Source of the DNA: Pisaster brevispinus
Lineage: Eukaryota > Echinodermata > Asteroidea > Forcipulatida > Asteriidae
Assembly (NCBI GenBank): GCA_023634235.1
Contig: JAMKCF010000013.1
Location: 15,377,705 to 15,441,704, forward strand
Reading direction: 5' to 3'
DNA length: 64,000 nt
Shown piece after piece: positions 12,482 to 23,900 of the stretch. Numbering within the stretch: position 1 is the stretch's first letter; the number at the start of each line of letters is the position of its first letter. Under the pieces are notes generated by a model, which was not told the DNA's origin, searched no databases, and worked only from the letters and a program-made list of their open reading frames with translations. Position numbers and translations under genes: made by a program.

Positions 12482-13003
12482 CTTAAAGAGAAGGGCTCAT
12501 AGGTGAATTTGTATATATATATTTTTTAATGCATTCATTTTCCAATACATAGAGTCGTCATGAAAGTGGGGGAAATTACAAGTATCTTAACTCACGTTAA
12601 AATGGTGTAAAATTTCATTTTATTTGACACTCTTTCAGAGCAAAATTCGAATCTCAAAAATCATCGGATGTCAAAAACAAAATGGTTCTGTCCATCCCAA
12701 AGAGGAATTTTGTGTCAAATTCAATGTGTTTTGTTCGAATATAATCAAGATTCAGGAATGAACTAAAAATTATCTGTGGCAAAATGAAAAGACCATATAA
12801 TATGAAATGTGATGCAAGCGAGCGATTTGGGGTTATGACACAAAAATTGCTTTTGAAAGGCATAACAAGCAATGGCATGTTACACTCTTTTATCCTAAGG
12901 TTGGAGATTTGCAATTCCCGCCCTTTTTTTTCTAAGGAGTCTAACTCTATCTATTGGAAAACGAGTGGATCACTGAATTTGACCTTGGAGCTCCGCTTTA
13001 AAA
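12482..13003 (-). mobile_element. Family E terminal-inverted-repeat element, intact-looking copy
   Basis: Left end TTAAAGAGAAGGGCTCATAGG with TTCATTTTCCAATACATAGA further in. The right end is its inverted counterpart, TCTATTGGAAAACGAGTGGA ... CTTGGAGCTCCGCTTTAAAAG. The interior matches, on the opposite strand, the interior of the copy at 55872-56697 (CATTCCTGAATCTTG-like, TTTTGCTCTGAAAGAGT). The length is about 520 bp with no obvious protein, so it is probably non-autonomous. Confidence 0.8.
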
Positions 13004-13227
13004 GATAAAAACCGAAAAACCCAGACTCACTCCTCAAGCAGTTTGACTTGCTTACAGACACCAGCAGCCCTTCTGATCTCAAGCAGTATTTCAATTCCCC
13101 AAGAGGGGTAAGGAAACAGCGATCACATATCCACACTTCTGACCCAAGGTACAAAGGAATCCCTAGTGAGGGAGACTCTGGCACTGTGAGGCAAACCCGA
13201 AGGAACCGGTGAAACTCAACTCGGTGT

Positions 13228-13417
13228 TGGCAACATTTGCATCTTGCAATCAGGGAGATTTTGTATAACAATCAGGAAGATATTTATAATTACATTTAGC
13301 TTAAACAGCAGAAAAAGTTTCCATCATTTTGAAATTTGTTTATCAGAACATGAAAAGAATGGTTTATTTTCAGGGAACTTTCTGCAGAGTCATGAAGAGT
13401 GGGCAGCTCTGAAAGCC
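13228..13417 (+). repeat. Dispersed repeat M, copy 1
   Basis: It matches 38258-38455: TCTTGCAATCAGGGAGATTT, ACAATCAGG(G/A)AGAT, and GGTTTATTTTCAGGGAACTT followed by TCTGCAGA. Confidence 0.85.
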
Positions 13418-13929
13418 CTGAAGGAAGGTAAACCCCATACACACCGAGTGGGCGGTAGACATTCAGTTTTCCGTCTCAAGAATCATCGAATTGTTGAGAC
13501 AGAAAACTCAATCTCTGCTAACATGTGCTCGGCAAGTGATGAACAAATATTTCCTGATCGAGAACTTATGACAGTTAGGTTGCAGGTCTGATACTTTGTT
13601 CTTGTAAAGGACAGTTTCTTGTACAGTATAAGTTAAAAAAGAAACATTCGAGATGGAAATGAAAACTCAAATATTAGCATACATTACTCCTGTTGGACAC
13701 AGGGAACATGACCAAGAAGGTGGCTGCATGATAAAAGTACACATAGACCTTTATCATGGTGCGGCCATCTTGCTTTCCTCCAATTCAACTCAATGTAACT
13801 AAACCGAGGCTGGAAGGAAAAATAGTCTGGTTCCTTTTTGTGCAATGAATATTAGCATTCATTACTGTTACTGGAAACAGGGAATATGACCGAGATGGTG
13901 GTAGCATTGCATAGACTGTACTTGTAATG

Positions 13930-14045
13930 GCCATGTCCTAATTGGGGGATATGACTGCGGCATTTGCTAAGGGTGTTGCTAAGAGCAGCCCACGCTTCAA
14001 CGCATGTTAACAAGGTAGCCACAGCCGCTCATTCGGAAACGACCT
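13930..14045. repeat. GGCTAC/GTTGCTAAGG element, degenerate copy
   Basis: The words TGCTAAGGGTGTTGCTAAGA and, inverted at the other end, GTAGCCACAGCCGC match elements at 36953 and 63091. Confidence 0.55.
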
Positions 14046-15766
14046 AATAATAATACCCATACACAAATTACTTTATTGCAATGTAAAAATGGTTTCAATG
14101 GACTTGACAAGAGCTTTCAAAGCTGTCACTCAAGACAAACTCCGTGTAAAAAAAACCACATGTACAAAGTACCAAGAACTGGGGAATGGACACCAACATC
14201 TGGAAAGGGTCTCCAATAAACCGGTTTGGTTTTCACAGAGGGTAAATTTGTTGCCATGCTTAGACAAACAAACCGACAGAAAAGATACTAGGGCACAACC
14301 TTCAGCCAACAAGGTTGATGACCTCACATGAACTTACTTATGAGTAGAGTAAGGACAAGAAGTAGAAAAGAGTATATTGGTATTAAGTGTCACTCTAATT
14401 TAACAGAGAATTAGTTTAATGCACTGTTGATGTAGAAAGTAGAATTAGCTGTTGGAAACTGCTTTAAAAACAGAACAACCCATGGTAAAAATGCAAAAAT
14501 AGTTGATGACCTGAAGTTCAGACCCTAGCAGAGTCTCTCTGGAAATCTAAATGACAATGCAACACACATAAACAAGTAACCGGTGTAATGGAAGCAGTGA
14601 AGTGGAAACGCAGCTAACAACAACAAACTTGCTCACCCAGAGAAACCTTGCTTAGCAGAAACAGGTTGGCAGTCCAAAATGACATTGAACGCACAGCAGT
14701 TTGGTGGGATTGGTACCTTATAGTAATTGCTTAACAAATATATTTGATAAGTAATATTTTCTGCTGAACAGAGCGATTGACATTGAAAGTGCCTTTTTTC
14801 CCTCCAGAAACTGCAGCCGGTGAAAATAAATGTTTGTGTTCAGTAGACCCTATTGATTTGCACAGTTACTTTTATCTAAAAAAAGGAGATTTGTCATGAA
14901 TAAATTACCTCGATAACAACAAAGGAGTAGAGTCTTTGTCTAAAAGTAAACATCATAATACCAAATACAGTCAAATATAAATATATAAATTAAAAACAAC
15001 TACTGTTCTAGTTCAACTTTCACCTGCTAAAATGGATAGACTGACAGCGGAAAGACCACAAAGTTGTGTTCCACTTCCAAACTCATCAGGTTTGCTTTCT
15101 TGCCCCATATAACTAGACCATACCCAACCTGCTAACCCTTTTTTCTCCGCTTTATAAACGGGTCCTTTACAACTCTGGTGTGGAGTGTGGACAAACAACA
15201 AAGTTGGGCCCAAACCAATTGACCCTTTTTGAGTAGAGGGCAGTGGGCTGAATGAGAGAGCGGTTATGGGTTTAGTTGGAACAGTGGGTCTCTTGGACCC
15301 CAGAATCTAGTTATTGGGAGCAAGGGTGTTGGGTTTCATTGGGACAAATTCCCACCGTTAATTCAGAAATTTGCAGCAAGATGTTCTAATTTTTGTGGTG
15401 GATGTGTGATTTTTTTTGTTGGAGGTCTTGGGTTCTTTTTCTTTTTCTTTTTACTGGTCTCAGTTTCAACAAGCTGTGTGCTTGAGTTTTGGTATCGAGG
15501 TCTCAAAATTTGAGAGATTTGGTTCTTGGATTATAAGCTACAATTTTTACAAAACAAGAAACTTTGCACCACCAGGTTTACGTTATATTTATTGCTCTAT
15601 TCGACTTGTTACAAAAAGCAAGATGGCGACCAGCATCAGCCCTTCGTTCTTATCATGGAGGAACCTGTGACGTCACATGCTCAAGAAAAAAACCCCCCAC
15701 AAAGCATGGACTTTCTACAGGCACAATTTGTACACTACCCTCCCAATTTTTTAACATAGCAATTAT

Positions 15767-15892
15767 TGTTAAGTGCCTTCTTGCTCAAGGGCACAAGTGT
15801 CATGACCGGGTATCGAACCCACACTCTGCTGCTGACATTGACGACAACAGAGCTTGAGTACGGTGAACTAGACCATTCGGCCACAAGGAAAA
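15767..15892 (-). mobile_element. tRNA-Leu-derived SINE, 5' part (family G)
   Basis: The inverted tRNA-like head and the start of the tail: GCTCAAGGGCACAAGTGTCA, B box complement GGTATCGAACCCACACTCTG, then CTTGAG and CGGCCACAAGG. It is truncated relative to the copies at 34293 and 47386. Confidence 0.85.
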
Positions 15893-17520
15893 AAGCAAAA
15901 TACACAAAAAATGGTACCCCCTTAACTATCCTACATTAGCAGTATTTTTCCAATGGTTTGAACTTTTTGTTCCTAAAACCACACATAATGTGAATGGATG
16001 TATGCAGGCTTATACTGAAAATAAAGTATTCAATTTTTAGTCACTCTCAAGTTTCATTGAAAAACATTTGACAGAAAAGGTCCATTTTCTACAAAAATCT
16101 AAGGGTGATTACATTTTTAATTTTTTTTATTTTCAAAAATAATTTGTAAAAAAAAATTCAAATCAATTCACTTAAAATTATTTTTCAGTTTTAGCCAGTC
16201 AGGTGTTGAAACATTTGTTGGTGGTTTGGTTTCAGTTACTAAGTTTAGAACTGTATGAAAAACTGCTAACGTGACTGATTCAAAATGGTCGTACTGTATT
16301 TCCCGTTGTATATAGCTCAGGGTGTCACAAGGTTCAATTGAATAAATGCAAGAATTGGTTCACACATTTGTTTCCATGGCAACCACACTAGACCAAGGAC
16401 TGCAGAGAAAGTAAACACTCCTACAACACAGTCAGTAATCAAGGAGACTTTCCCAAATCCCCTCCCTAACCATGGCTTCCCTTAATCCCCTTTAATCCGC
16501 TGGCGAGCAACAACAATAAACAATGGCTGGGGGACAGTGTTAATGAGACAGTGTTGGTGCCAGACACCAAATGAGTTGATAAAGACTGGTCAGGGAGGAG
16601 CCAAGATGGGGGTGCTATAATCCTCACCATTAATCCACCGTTTTTTTTATAAAGACATAATCCAGTTTGGGTTGAGAGACGAAAAGCCATATACTGAAGA
16701 TAGTGATGGACAGGAGGGCATCTTGCTGTTGAACCATTGAGGCTGAACCATGGAACCAGATGGTACGAGCAGCCATCTTGTTTCTCTTTTCATCCGTAGG
16801 ATTGACATGTAACCAAACTGAGGTCATATTTCCAGTGCCCAATTTCAGCAACACACCTCATTCAGACACCCCTATGTTTCCACACTCCTATGCTTCGACA
16901 TCCCTTAGTGTATTTTCCTTATCCTAACCTTAGCATGTAAATCATGAGGGACTTTTGGAACAAAGGGTTGTCAGAACATAAGGGTATCAAAAATAATAAA
17001 GCAAACACCCCAAATTTAGTTACAAGCGGAATTCTACTATACTGCCCTATAAAGCACATAATTTTAAGGGCTGTAAGCGCAAAATTCTGCAGTAAGCAGA
17101 GCCATGGAATTCGGCCAAGATCTTCAACTTTATATAGAGGCAGTAGAGGTAGTCAGCTCCACGCCCGCCCTAATGTCCTGAAAAAAATCCTCGATTATAA
17201 TTACCCGCATAAAGTCGTTGTGTGCCTGACAATGTTATCGTTAAAAGTGCATAAGGAAAATTTGCAAAATTGTGTTTCAAAAAAAAACTGAGCACAAAAC
17301 TTTTGATTTTCTGCAGTTCATAAGTCATTATAGAAAGGATAAATTCTGCAGTGAATGGAAAAACATGGGCTAAAAAACAAAACAAATAATAATTAAAACA
17401 AATTTTAAAAGATGAAACAGTACAAATTTTCTACATTTTAAAAACATATTATTTGTGTTTTTACAATTAAAGTACACTCATCTGTAAACTCAGGATAGTT
17501 TCTCCCGAGTCCTGCAAAAA

Positions 17521-17605
17521 AAAATCCACAGGCATACAACTTGGGTGGGATTCAAACCCACAACCTTTGCCATTCTAGAGCAGATGTCTTAACACTAAAC
17601 CTAGA
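17521..17605 (-). mobile_element. tRNA-like SINE fragment
   Basis: On the minus strand it carries a B box (GGTTTGAATCC within GTGGGTTTGAATCCCACCC) after an AGCATCTGCTCTAGAATGG-like arm. Similar heads are at 28488 and 37205. Confidence 0.65.
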
Positions 17606-17944
17606 AGAAGTTTGAATCCTATATTTTAGCAGTGGGTTCAGCAATGATTTTCATAGATGTTATCCTGATGCAAATTAACATATAGTAAAATGTCTCAACA
17701 TGGTGTGCTCTCTCAGGCACCCTTACACCCTAATAACTTTAATACCCTAACAAAATACCCTCATTAAAAAGGAACAACAAAATATTGAGGCAAAATAATG
17801 AGGTTATTTGATGAGCAAATTTGAGCAAGGTTTTGTTATGCAAGTTTGCCCCAACAACCCAAACAAGGCTAAAAGTAAAAGCCACTCTTGTTCAGGGGCA
17901 ACAAAAAGAATACATTAAAGATGAAAATAACTCAGGGTAGCTGA

Positions 17945-18185
17945 CGGTAGGAATGGGTATTCCTCTTAAAACAGTCTAGATTGTAGGATGGAGGGAAACA
18001 TACGCACCAGGCAATGAGTTCCAAAAAGATGATGCAGTACGTGGAATAAAGCTGTTAGAATGACTCTTTGTTCTACATCTTGACAAAGCTATAATGTATG
18101 GGTGATAACAAGCAGAAAGCCTGGTTTCACGCTCAAACACCCTGATAGGAGGAACCAGGTTGGACACACTGGTGGCACATTTACC
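17945..18185 (-). pseudogene. Non-LTR retrotransposon 3' remnant (reverse transcriptase C-terminus)
   Basis: The minus strand reads SNLVPPIRVFERETRLSACY, then a short gap, then FIPRTASSFWNSLPGAY. The SF-PRTA--WNSLP signature is typical of the C-terminal end of non-LTR retrotransposon ORF2. A second copy on the plus strand at 25265-25500 gives nearly the same peptide. Only this tail is present, so it is a 5'-truncated dead copy. Confidence 0.75.
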
Positions 18186-18542
18186 ATGAAAATATCCATT
18201 AAGAAAGACCTACAGTGGGAACGAGGTTGTAACGTTGATCCCAACTGACCCGCATTTCAACTTTATCGACGTGATGGTTCAACCCCCCCCCCCTCCTCAC
18301 AAAAGTTCGATAGTACACTTCCCCAATAATGAAGTTGTGAGAATTCCTTACAAAACGTCTTCGACAATTTAACTCCCCTGCTAATGGCATTTGTGGCCGC
18401 TGAGGTAAAACGGCATTGTGGCTGCCCTGGTCTGACAATAAGCACTGTAAAAGGTGTAATGAGTCTTTGTTATGGAGATCAATAATTCTTGAACGCAAAG
18501 TGCGGTGGCAAAAATCGCTAAACAGAGTCACTGCTAAAAAGA

Positions 18543-18567
18543 AGAGAGAGAGAGAGAGAGAGAGAGA
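18543..18567 (+). repeat. (GA)n microsatellite
   Basis: About twelve GA units, continuing as AAAGAAAAAG. Confidence 0.95.
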
Positions 18568-19071
18568 AAGAAAAAGTGTGGGTTTCCAACGGACGTGGTT
18601 TTATCACGAGATATTTCAGGGAAACATAATGAGTTGGCACGGCTGTGATCGTGTTCTTGTTTGTGACGATGACACGGTCAGACCACGGTCTTCCGAATGG
18701 CTATCCCACCCCCACGCCATAAAGCCCTCCCATGCTCTCCTCTTTTATCCTTGCTCGTAATCGAGTTGTAAAGACGCGCTAATGCCAATGAAATTAGCGG
18801 AGTGGTGTCAACTTCATTGAAAACATTACACGGGCTACTGGCTCGAGATTTTTCCCCTTTTTTGTTCTCGTACTCTATTCAAGCCAGAGCATCAAGTCCC
18901 CGAAATTGCTTCGCCTCTTTTGAAATGGGCTTTGCTGTGACGCGCGTGGCGATTTTGTTGAGTGGGGTTCGTCGCCTTGGCTTGTTGAGGGGAAAAAGAA
19001 GAGCGATTCTTCAGGAATAAGAAGACCTTTTAGGTGGGGGAATTTGTATTTATTTTGGAAAGTTTACTTAC

Positions 19072-19626
19072 TTGTGTGAAGTTTAGCCCGTTGAGCGGCA
19101 TGCACTGCTCTTCGACTCGCTCTACGGCGCCCGTTCTTTTGTTCATTCGCATGGCTTCTTGAGCCAGGAATAAGTCCAAAACAGGGATACCTCTGGATTT
19201 GATATCTGTCTCCGTGAGAGCGTTCACCATCAGCATCACCCAGATGGGCCGCTTCCTCTCCCAGTTTCCCGCGATCGCGTTGAAGAGGTAGTCCGCGTAC
19301 AGCCCCCTGCCCCTCTGATCGGCCGTCATCCAGGACGGCATCATCACCTTCACGTACTCCAGGTGTTCCCGTAACCTCTCGAATAGACTCCTCGGTAACA
19401 CATCGCTGAGGTTCTCCCCGTGGGGCAGGAGTTGGCAGTTCGTCAGGGTAGAGATGGTATAGGTATCCGTTAGATCCAATTCGAAGAAGATGTTTTCACT
19501 CTCCCCGAAGGCTTGCTTGATGTTGTCGGGGATGTAATCCCAAACGCGGGTGTAAGGAACGTGTATTGTACCAAAGAAATATGCTGGCGTCTCCCTCTTC
19601 ACTCGCCACAGAAATGAATTAACGCC
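19072..19626 (-). CDS. TIKI: TIKI/TRABD2 Wnt-inactivating metalloprotease, exon 2 (catalytic domain)
   Basis: This 185-codon exon carries most of the conserved TIKI domain. It begins [12 protein letters not shown], then has the first GX2H motif as GTIH in [19 protein letters not shown] (residues about 76-79 from the 20364 start). The conserved glutamate is in [13 protein letters not shown] (about residue 106). Further blocks typical of vertebrate TIKI1/2 follow: [59 protein letters not shown] and GLNFTQ. The acceptor is TTTTTTACAG at 19627 and the donor is GTAAGT at 19071, both consensus and phase 0. Established for the family: these proteases, of the TraB/Tiki superfamily, remove N-terminal residues from Wnt ligands, which then oxidise and oligomerise and lose receptor binding. 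Similarity is continuous and no frameshift or missing motif is seen. TIKI1 versus TIKI2 cannot be decided here; invertebrates usually have one gene. Confidence 0.95.
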
Positions 19627-20193
19627 CTGTAAAAAAACAAATAAACCACACCAAAATGGGGAGTTCACTCATGAAATACGCATTTACTATTTAGTGCCCT
19701 TGTAGAAATGCACACAGCCCTGGGGGATACCACTCAACTTTGTCAGAAAGGGTCGCACATGAATGGATTTCCTACACTGTTATTCATTCTTTATTCTTAC
19801 ACGACTGGTGATGAAACTTTTTAAGTGTTTAGTTCGTGTAAATGTTCGCGTACTGTTGCTTTGCTTTTCATGAATCCCATCCCGAGGGGGAAACAAAAAC
19901 TTCCGGTAAAAGGTCGACATCACACTTTGCTGATCAAATATTATTTACGGAGGGTTTGTTTGTTTCGTAACAGTAAAGATAAACATCCACTTCCGAAAAT
20001 TCTTTTGGACGTGCATGGGATTTCCAGCTGATTTACTACGAAAACATTTTGCCCGTGAATGAAACAGACAACCGGGATGAAAGCTGAGCGAAAACAAAAA
20101 CAAGGTTTGGGGGTATATTCTTTTGAATGTGATGTTTATAATTCTTGTTTTCGTCATGCTCTATAAAAAGAAGACGTTGTTTTTAATACTCAC
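19627..20193 (-). other. TIKI intron 1 (567 bp)
   Basis: GTGAGT donor at 20193 and TTTTTTACAG acceptor at 19627, phase 0. Nothing further is recognised inside. Confidence 0.75.
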
Positions 20194-20364
20194 ATCGGTT
20201 GTATTACTGGAATTTTCGCAGAGTAACTTTTCCCGTAGTCTCTCTACAGAGGCTGAAGTCGGCCAGGGAAGGAGAAGTAGAGACACGGCCGGTATCAGGA
20301 CTACCACAAGGTGTCCAAAGCAAGGCATTTTCCTATGATTTACTCCCGGCATTTGCGAGACCAT
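20194..20364 (-). CDS. TIKI: TIKI/TRABD2 Wnt-inactivating metalloprotease, exon 1 (start and signal peptide)
   Basis: This exon encodes the N-terminal secretion signal of the TIKI protein. The frame has an upstream in-frame stop near 20390. It contains an ATG at 20364 and a second ATG at 20328 that has the better context (A at -3). After the second Met comes a hydrophobic core, VVVLIPAVSLLLLP, followed by a small-residue stretch that could be the signal-peptidase site, then a short acidic/basic segment with two N-glycosylation sequons (NSS, NTT). The exon ends ...NTTD at a consensus GTGAGT donor (20193-20188) in phase 0, which matches the phase-0 acceptor of exon 2 567 bp downstream. The first exon of this family is poorly conserved, so the call rests on the signal peptide, the phase match and the position. 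Known of the family: TIKI proteins are membrane-tethered and act at the surface of Wnt-producing cells. The start at 20328 may be the true one. Confidence 0.75.
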
Positions 20365-20900
20365 CAATACTCGTTGACAGGCTGGATACTAGCGGGGCCA
20401 AGGTGTAGATCCGCCCGTGTGTTGTAAGAGCTTTGTACATAACGCATGCACCTGTCAGCCCAAGTTATGTTTACCGCAGGGGGATCTCTGGAGTTGTTAG
20501 CGGGGGCACAGGGCGCGATCGTCCCGATCGAAACTTCCCTGTGAATGCACGCACTACGGGGCTGTTGGCAAACACACAGGAGAAAGTTGCAGTGGGTGTT
20601 TTGAGTAGTTCTTCAAGAAATCCTTGCTGTGGTCATGTATTCCTATAAGTATTGAAGACGAGCATCCCTTTTTCACGAGACTTGTCACATCGTTTCTGTT
20701 CACGCTTGGCAGGCACTTACTAACGTTATCCGTCCGTGGTCATTGAGAGTCGACCGTGTTCTGCCGGCCTGTGCACTGAGGCGTTTTTGAAGGGTACTTC
20801 TCTCTCTCTCTCCCTCTACTATGCTACAGTGCAGCCACAGGCATGCCACGCTGATTGGTGCATTACTAGCACCAATATATCAGCTATCTCAAACCGTGGG
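20365..20900 (-). promoter_or_regulatory. Presumed TIKI 5' UTR and promoter region
   Basis: This stretch lies directly upstream of the TIKI start. It is richer in G+C and CpG than its surroundings, particularly 20440-20570, and lacks the recognised repeats, as expected for a metazoan promoter. A CCAAT motif on the minus strand lies near 20850, a possible distal site. A short CT-rich run is at 20797-20817. I see no convincing TATA box, so the transcription start is not placed. The assignment is by position and composition only. Confidence 0.35.
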
Positions 20901-23900
20901 GCGCGCGTGTATGTGATTGTGTCAGGCATGCCAGACACGACTAGTCAGCCACACTGGCTGGGTGGCGCTAAAACTAGATGGACAATTCGCATACTCAGCG
21001 GTCGCAATATTTTGAGTCTGCACATAAAAAAATGTCAGTCCTGAGAAAGAAGAATAACCCGATTTCTATAATATTTTTTTAACAATTATGAGTATCGTCA
21101 GCAGCTGATAAAACTGTGAAAATAACTATATCAGATATATATATTTGACATTTCCTGAAGATGGACCTTGGAATGTAACTATACATTCATTAATACGGTC
21201 CAACCATTGCCGGGGAAACTATTTTGATTGGGTGTGAAAGATGGTCAAAATAAAGGCAAACATAAGTTTGCAAGAGGCCAACTATTTAAAACAAATGATT
21301 GTAAAATGTAATAATCAAGGCTTTCAAGGAAGCAGAGCGAGTGCTCATCACTGTGTATGTTTAAAGGTACATGTATTATATACATGATTGGTAAGGATTA
21401 AAACATCGTTGTTTTATTTCAGTCTGAAAGCTTACTATAACCCTTTTTTGGTGAAATATTTCCCTCTGAAATAAAGACATAGTCGAGAAAACTAGGCCTA
21501 TATCTGAAAAAACACCGCAATTTTGGTTCTTACAACCAGAATTAAAGACAATGTATTGTATTTACATGCTGAAAATTGTGCGTGGTTTTCACTATTTTCT
21601 CCTGACTCGCACAACAGATAAAGCCAACATTGTCACAGGCTTCTTACTTCATGTATGGCCTATTAGAATTCACGCACGTCTACGACTATTTCGTCAGCTC
21701 CACCAATCCCGTATAGGCCCTAATACCTTTAATAAAAAACGGTTACATTGCGTGGCCAGAATAAACGTGTCTAATTGTCAATACATTTTCCCCCAAAGAT
21801 TTCACCATTTCCCAATAATTCTGTGTGTCAATCTAAAAGTTTGACATCAATTTCCCCTTGAGTTATGAATTATCTCGACAGTAGTCTCCAACCTCAATTT
21901 GAAAAGAATTAGCTACGAGTTTGTTTTCCCTTTTTTTCTTAAGTTGTTTGTTTGCTTTGTAACCTTCATATCATAATCCACAAAAGACATTAAAACGGAG
22001 CCAATTACCCATGTTCTGGCGCCCACTGTTGTCCAGATTAATGGCGTTCGAGACTACCGGTAAATAAGTTCAGTATGATGGTAAGAGGAAGTCGATGTTC
22101 CGTTATTGTACCGGCCTTCTTATGTGAATATACAATCACAGTTGGAGACTCTTTATTATTTTCTTGTTTGTTTCAGCGACCTTGCAGAAAAAGACTGTTG
22201 CGATTTCCTCCTGCTGAACACGGAGGCGAAGAAACTGTTAACATCTTGAGAACACTGGTGGCTTTTGTGAGACATTTGGAGGTTCGTCTGAGTCTGACCA
22301 TGTCTTAACAATGTAGCCCCGATTAGTCAGATCGGTCAAAACATCGCGAGGAATAAACCTCTTTTCTATATTTTTGAAAAACTGTTTTTTATAAAGATAA
22401 GGTCGTCTTGTTTTAAGCAGCATTTCAGTGTGAAACGTGGGCACAAACAGTAAAAACATTCCGTTCGAACATTGTCTGAGATTAGTTGATTCAATATTGT
22501 GATAAGTGAACGAGAGTGAGTACCAGCTAACATCACTGACGCATCGGTATCTAATCGTGAGTTTTATCAAAAAGATAAGTTGTATACTACTTGCACACCA
22601 CCAACGATTATGCCATACAATATCTTGATTCAAGAGTGTATGTGTACCCATAATATTTACTATTAGTGGCCCAAAAGTTTTGCCAACACAGTGTTGTAAC
22701 TTTTGAGGGGGGTGCCTACCCCCTATCTATATAGAAAATCGCAAAAATAAAAAATGCTGTACTTTTTAGACTTCATTTCGATAAGAGGGGCCACCGTAGC
22801 CTTGTTCTATGATGGCAGACATTTTGACATTGATATCAATGCTGGTCGCCATGATCCATAATGTGAAAGGAAAGAACAGCAAATTCTGCCAAGATTTAAC
22901 GTCGAAAAAGAGCCACCAACTCCGGATAACACAATGTTCTGCCGTTACCACAAGAGGAAGTTGAACCGTGCCGTCGGCCAATTCGCCCCCACCTAAAAAT
23001 CCAACGTAGCGTGATATTTGTATAGGTTCTATTTCACTTGAAGCCCACCGACAGTCACACCGGAACACACCCTTCAAAGCGGTGAAACACCCGGTCAACA
23101 CCTCATCAAAGGTGCCGCCAGACAAGGGCTCCTTCAAGTGGGAAGATTTTCTTGAAAGGAGATTATTTGGAATTTGACTTCGAGGAAGTGAAGGATGAGA
23201 TGGGAGGCAGGAAGGAAGGATTGGTGTTTGTGGAGAAGAGGAGATAATCTCGTTATTGTTTGTGTGGAACGTTTGTGAGGGGTTTCAAACTCGATCAAAA
23301 CAAGTTTTGCTCATTACGTTTGTGAACTACGGCGGAAGAAGTTTTTGCTAAAAAAAGAAAAAAAAGAAAGAAAGAAAATTAACAAGGGCACATGTAAAAT
23401 GTAACACGACAATTTACAATGACACGTTAATAGTAGAAGCGTTCGAGTAAATGTTGAGGGACTGGGTATGGCAAGGCAGGGATCGGTAGCAATTTACCCA
23501 TTTCAAGCATCGAACCATACTTCTGTTTCCTGTCGAGATTATGAATAAACTACCAATAGCAGAGCGGGGTTTTGGGCTTCTTTTTTAGCATGCCAACTCA
23601 TTTCGTGTACCGGGTGGCAAATCAGAACATTTCTGCTTGGTTCAACCATTGATTTGTTTCCTCATTTTAAGTTCATCAGGCTTTTTTTCCCCCGAGTGGG
23701 TTTTCTTAACCCAGTCATTGGTTAAAGATATTGGCTGCTGTTATTATGCAGCTCCACGGTCACAGTTGGGGTTTTCTGCGGTATGTTTCTCAAAATGACC
23801 AATTGCAAATTGTTTGTGGTCACACGAAAAGGTACCGTGTTTTCTCCGTTACCCACTCAACCCAGCCGCAATTTTGCGTGAATGGTACGGCTATGAATTG

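Larger units (their letters stand above)
1842..19071 (-). other. TIKI intron 2 (17.2 kb)
   Basis: The boundaries are the GTAAGT donor at 19071 and the CCCCAG acceptor at 1842. The content is transposable-element fragments, tandem repeats and unique AT-rich DNA. I found no exon of another gene that I recognise. The stretches 5470-7600, 9930-12140 and 14050-15760 hold nothing I could identify beyond homopolymer runs and one degenerate family A fragment. 8380-8690 is repeat-poor and of more balanced composition, so might include conserved non-coding DNA, but nothing specific is visible. Confidence 0.8.

Noticed and set aside
13009..13212. Plus-strand open stretch of about 66 codons (DSLLKQFDLLTDTSSPSDLK...) with a protein-like composition
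   Set aside because: No ATG, no polypyrimidine tract before it, no family recognised; it lies between two repeats and on the opposite strand to TIKI. Could be tested by a translated database search.
22766..23137. Minus-strand frame of 123 codons upstream of TIKI
   Set aside because: No signal peptide, domain or splice partner. It does not continue into the TIKI frame.
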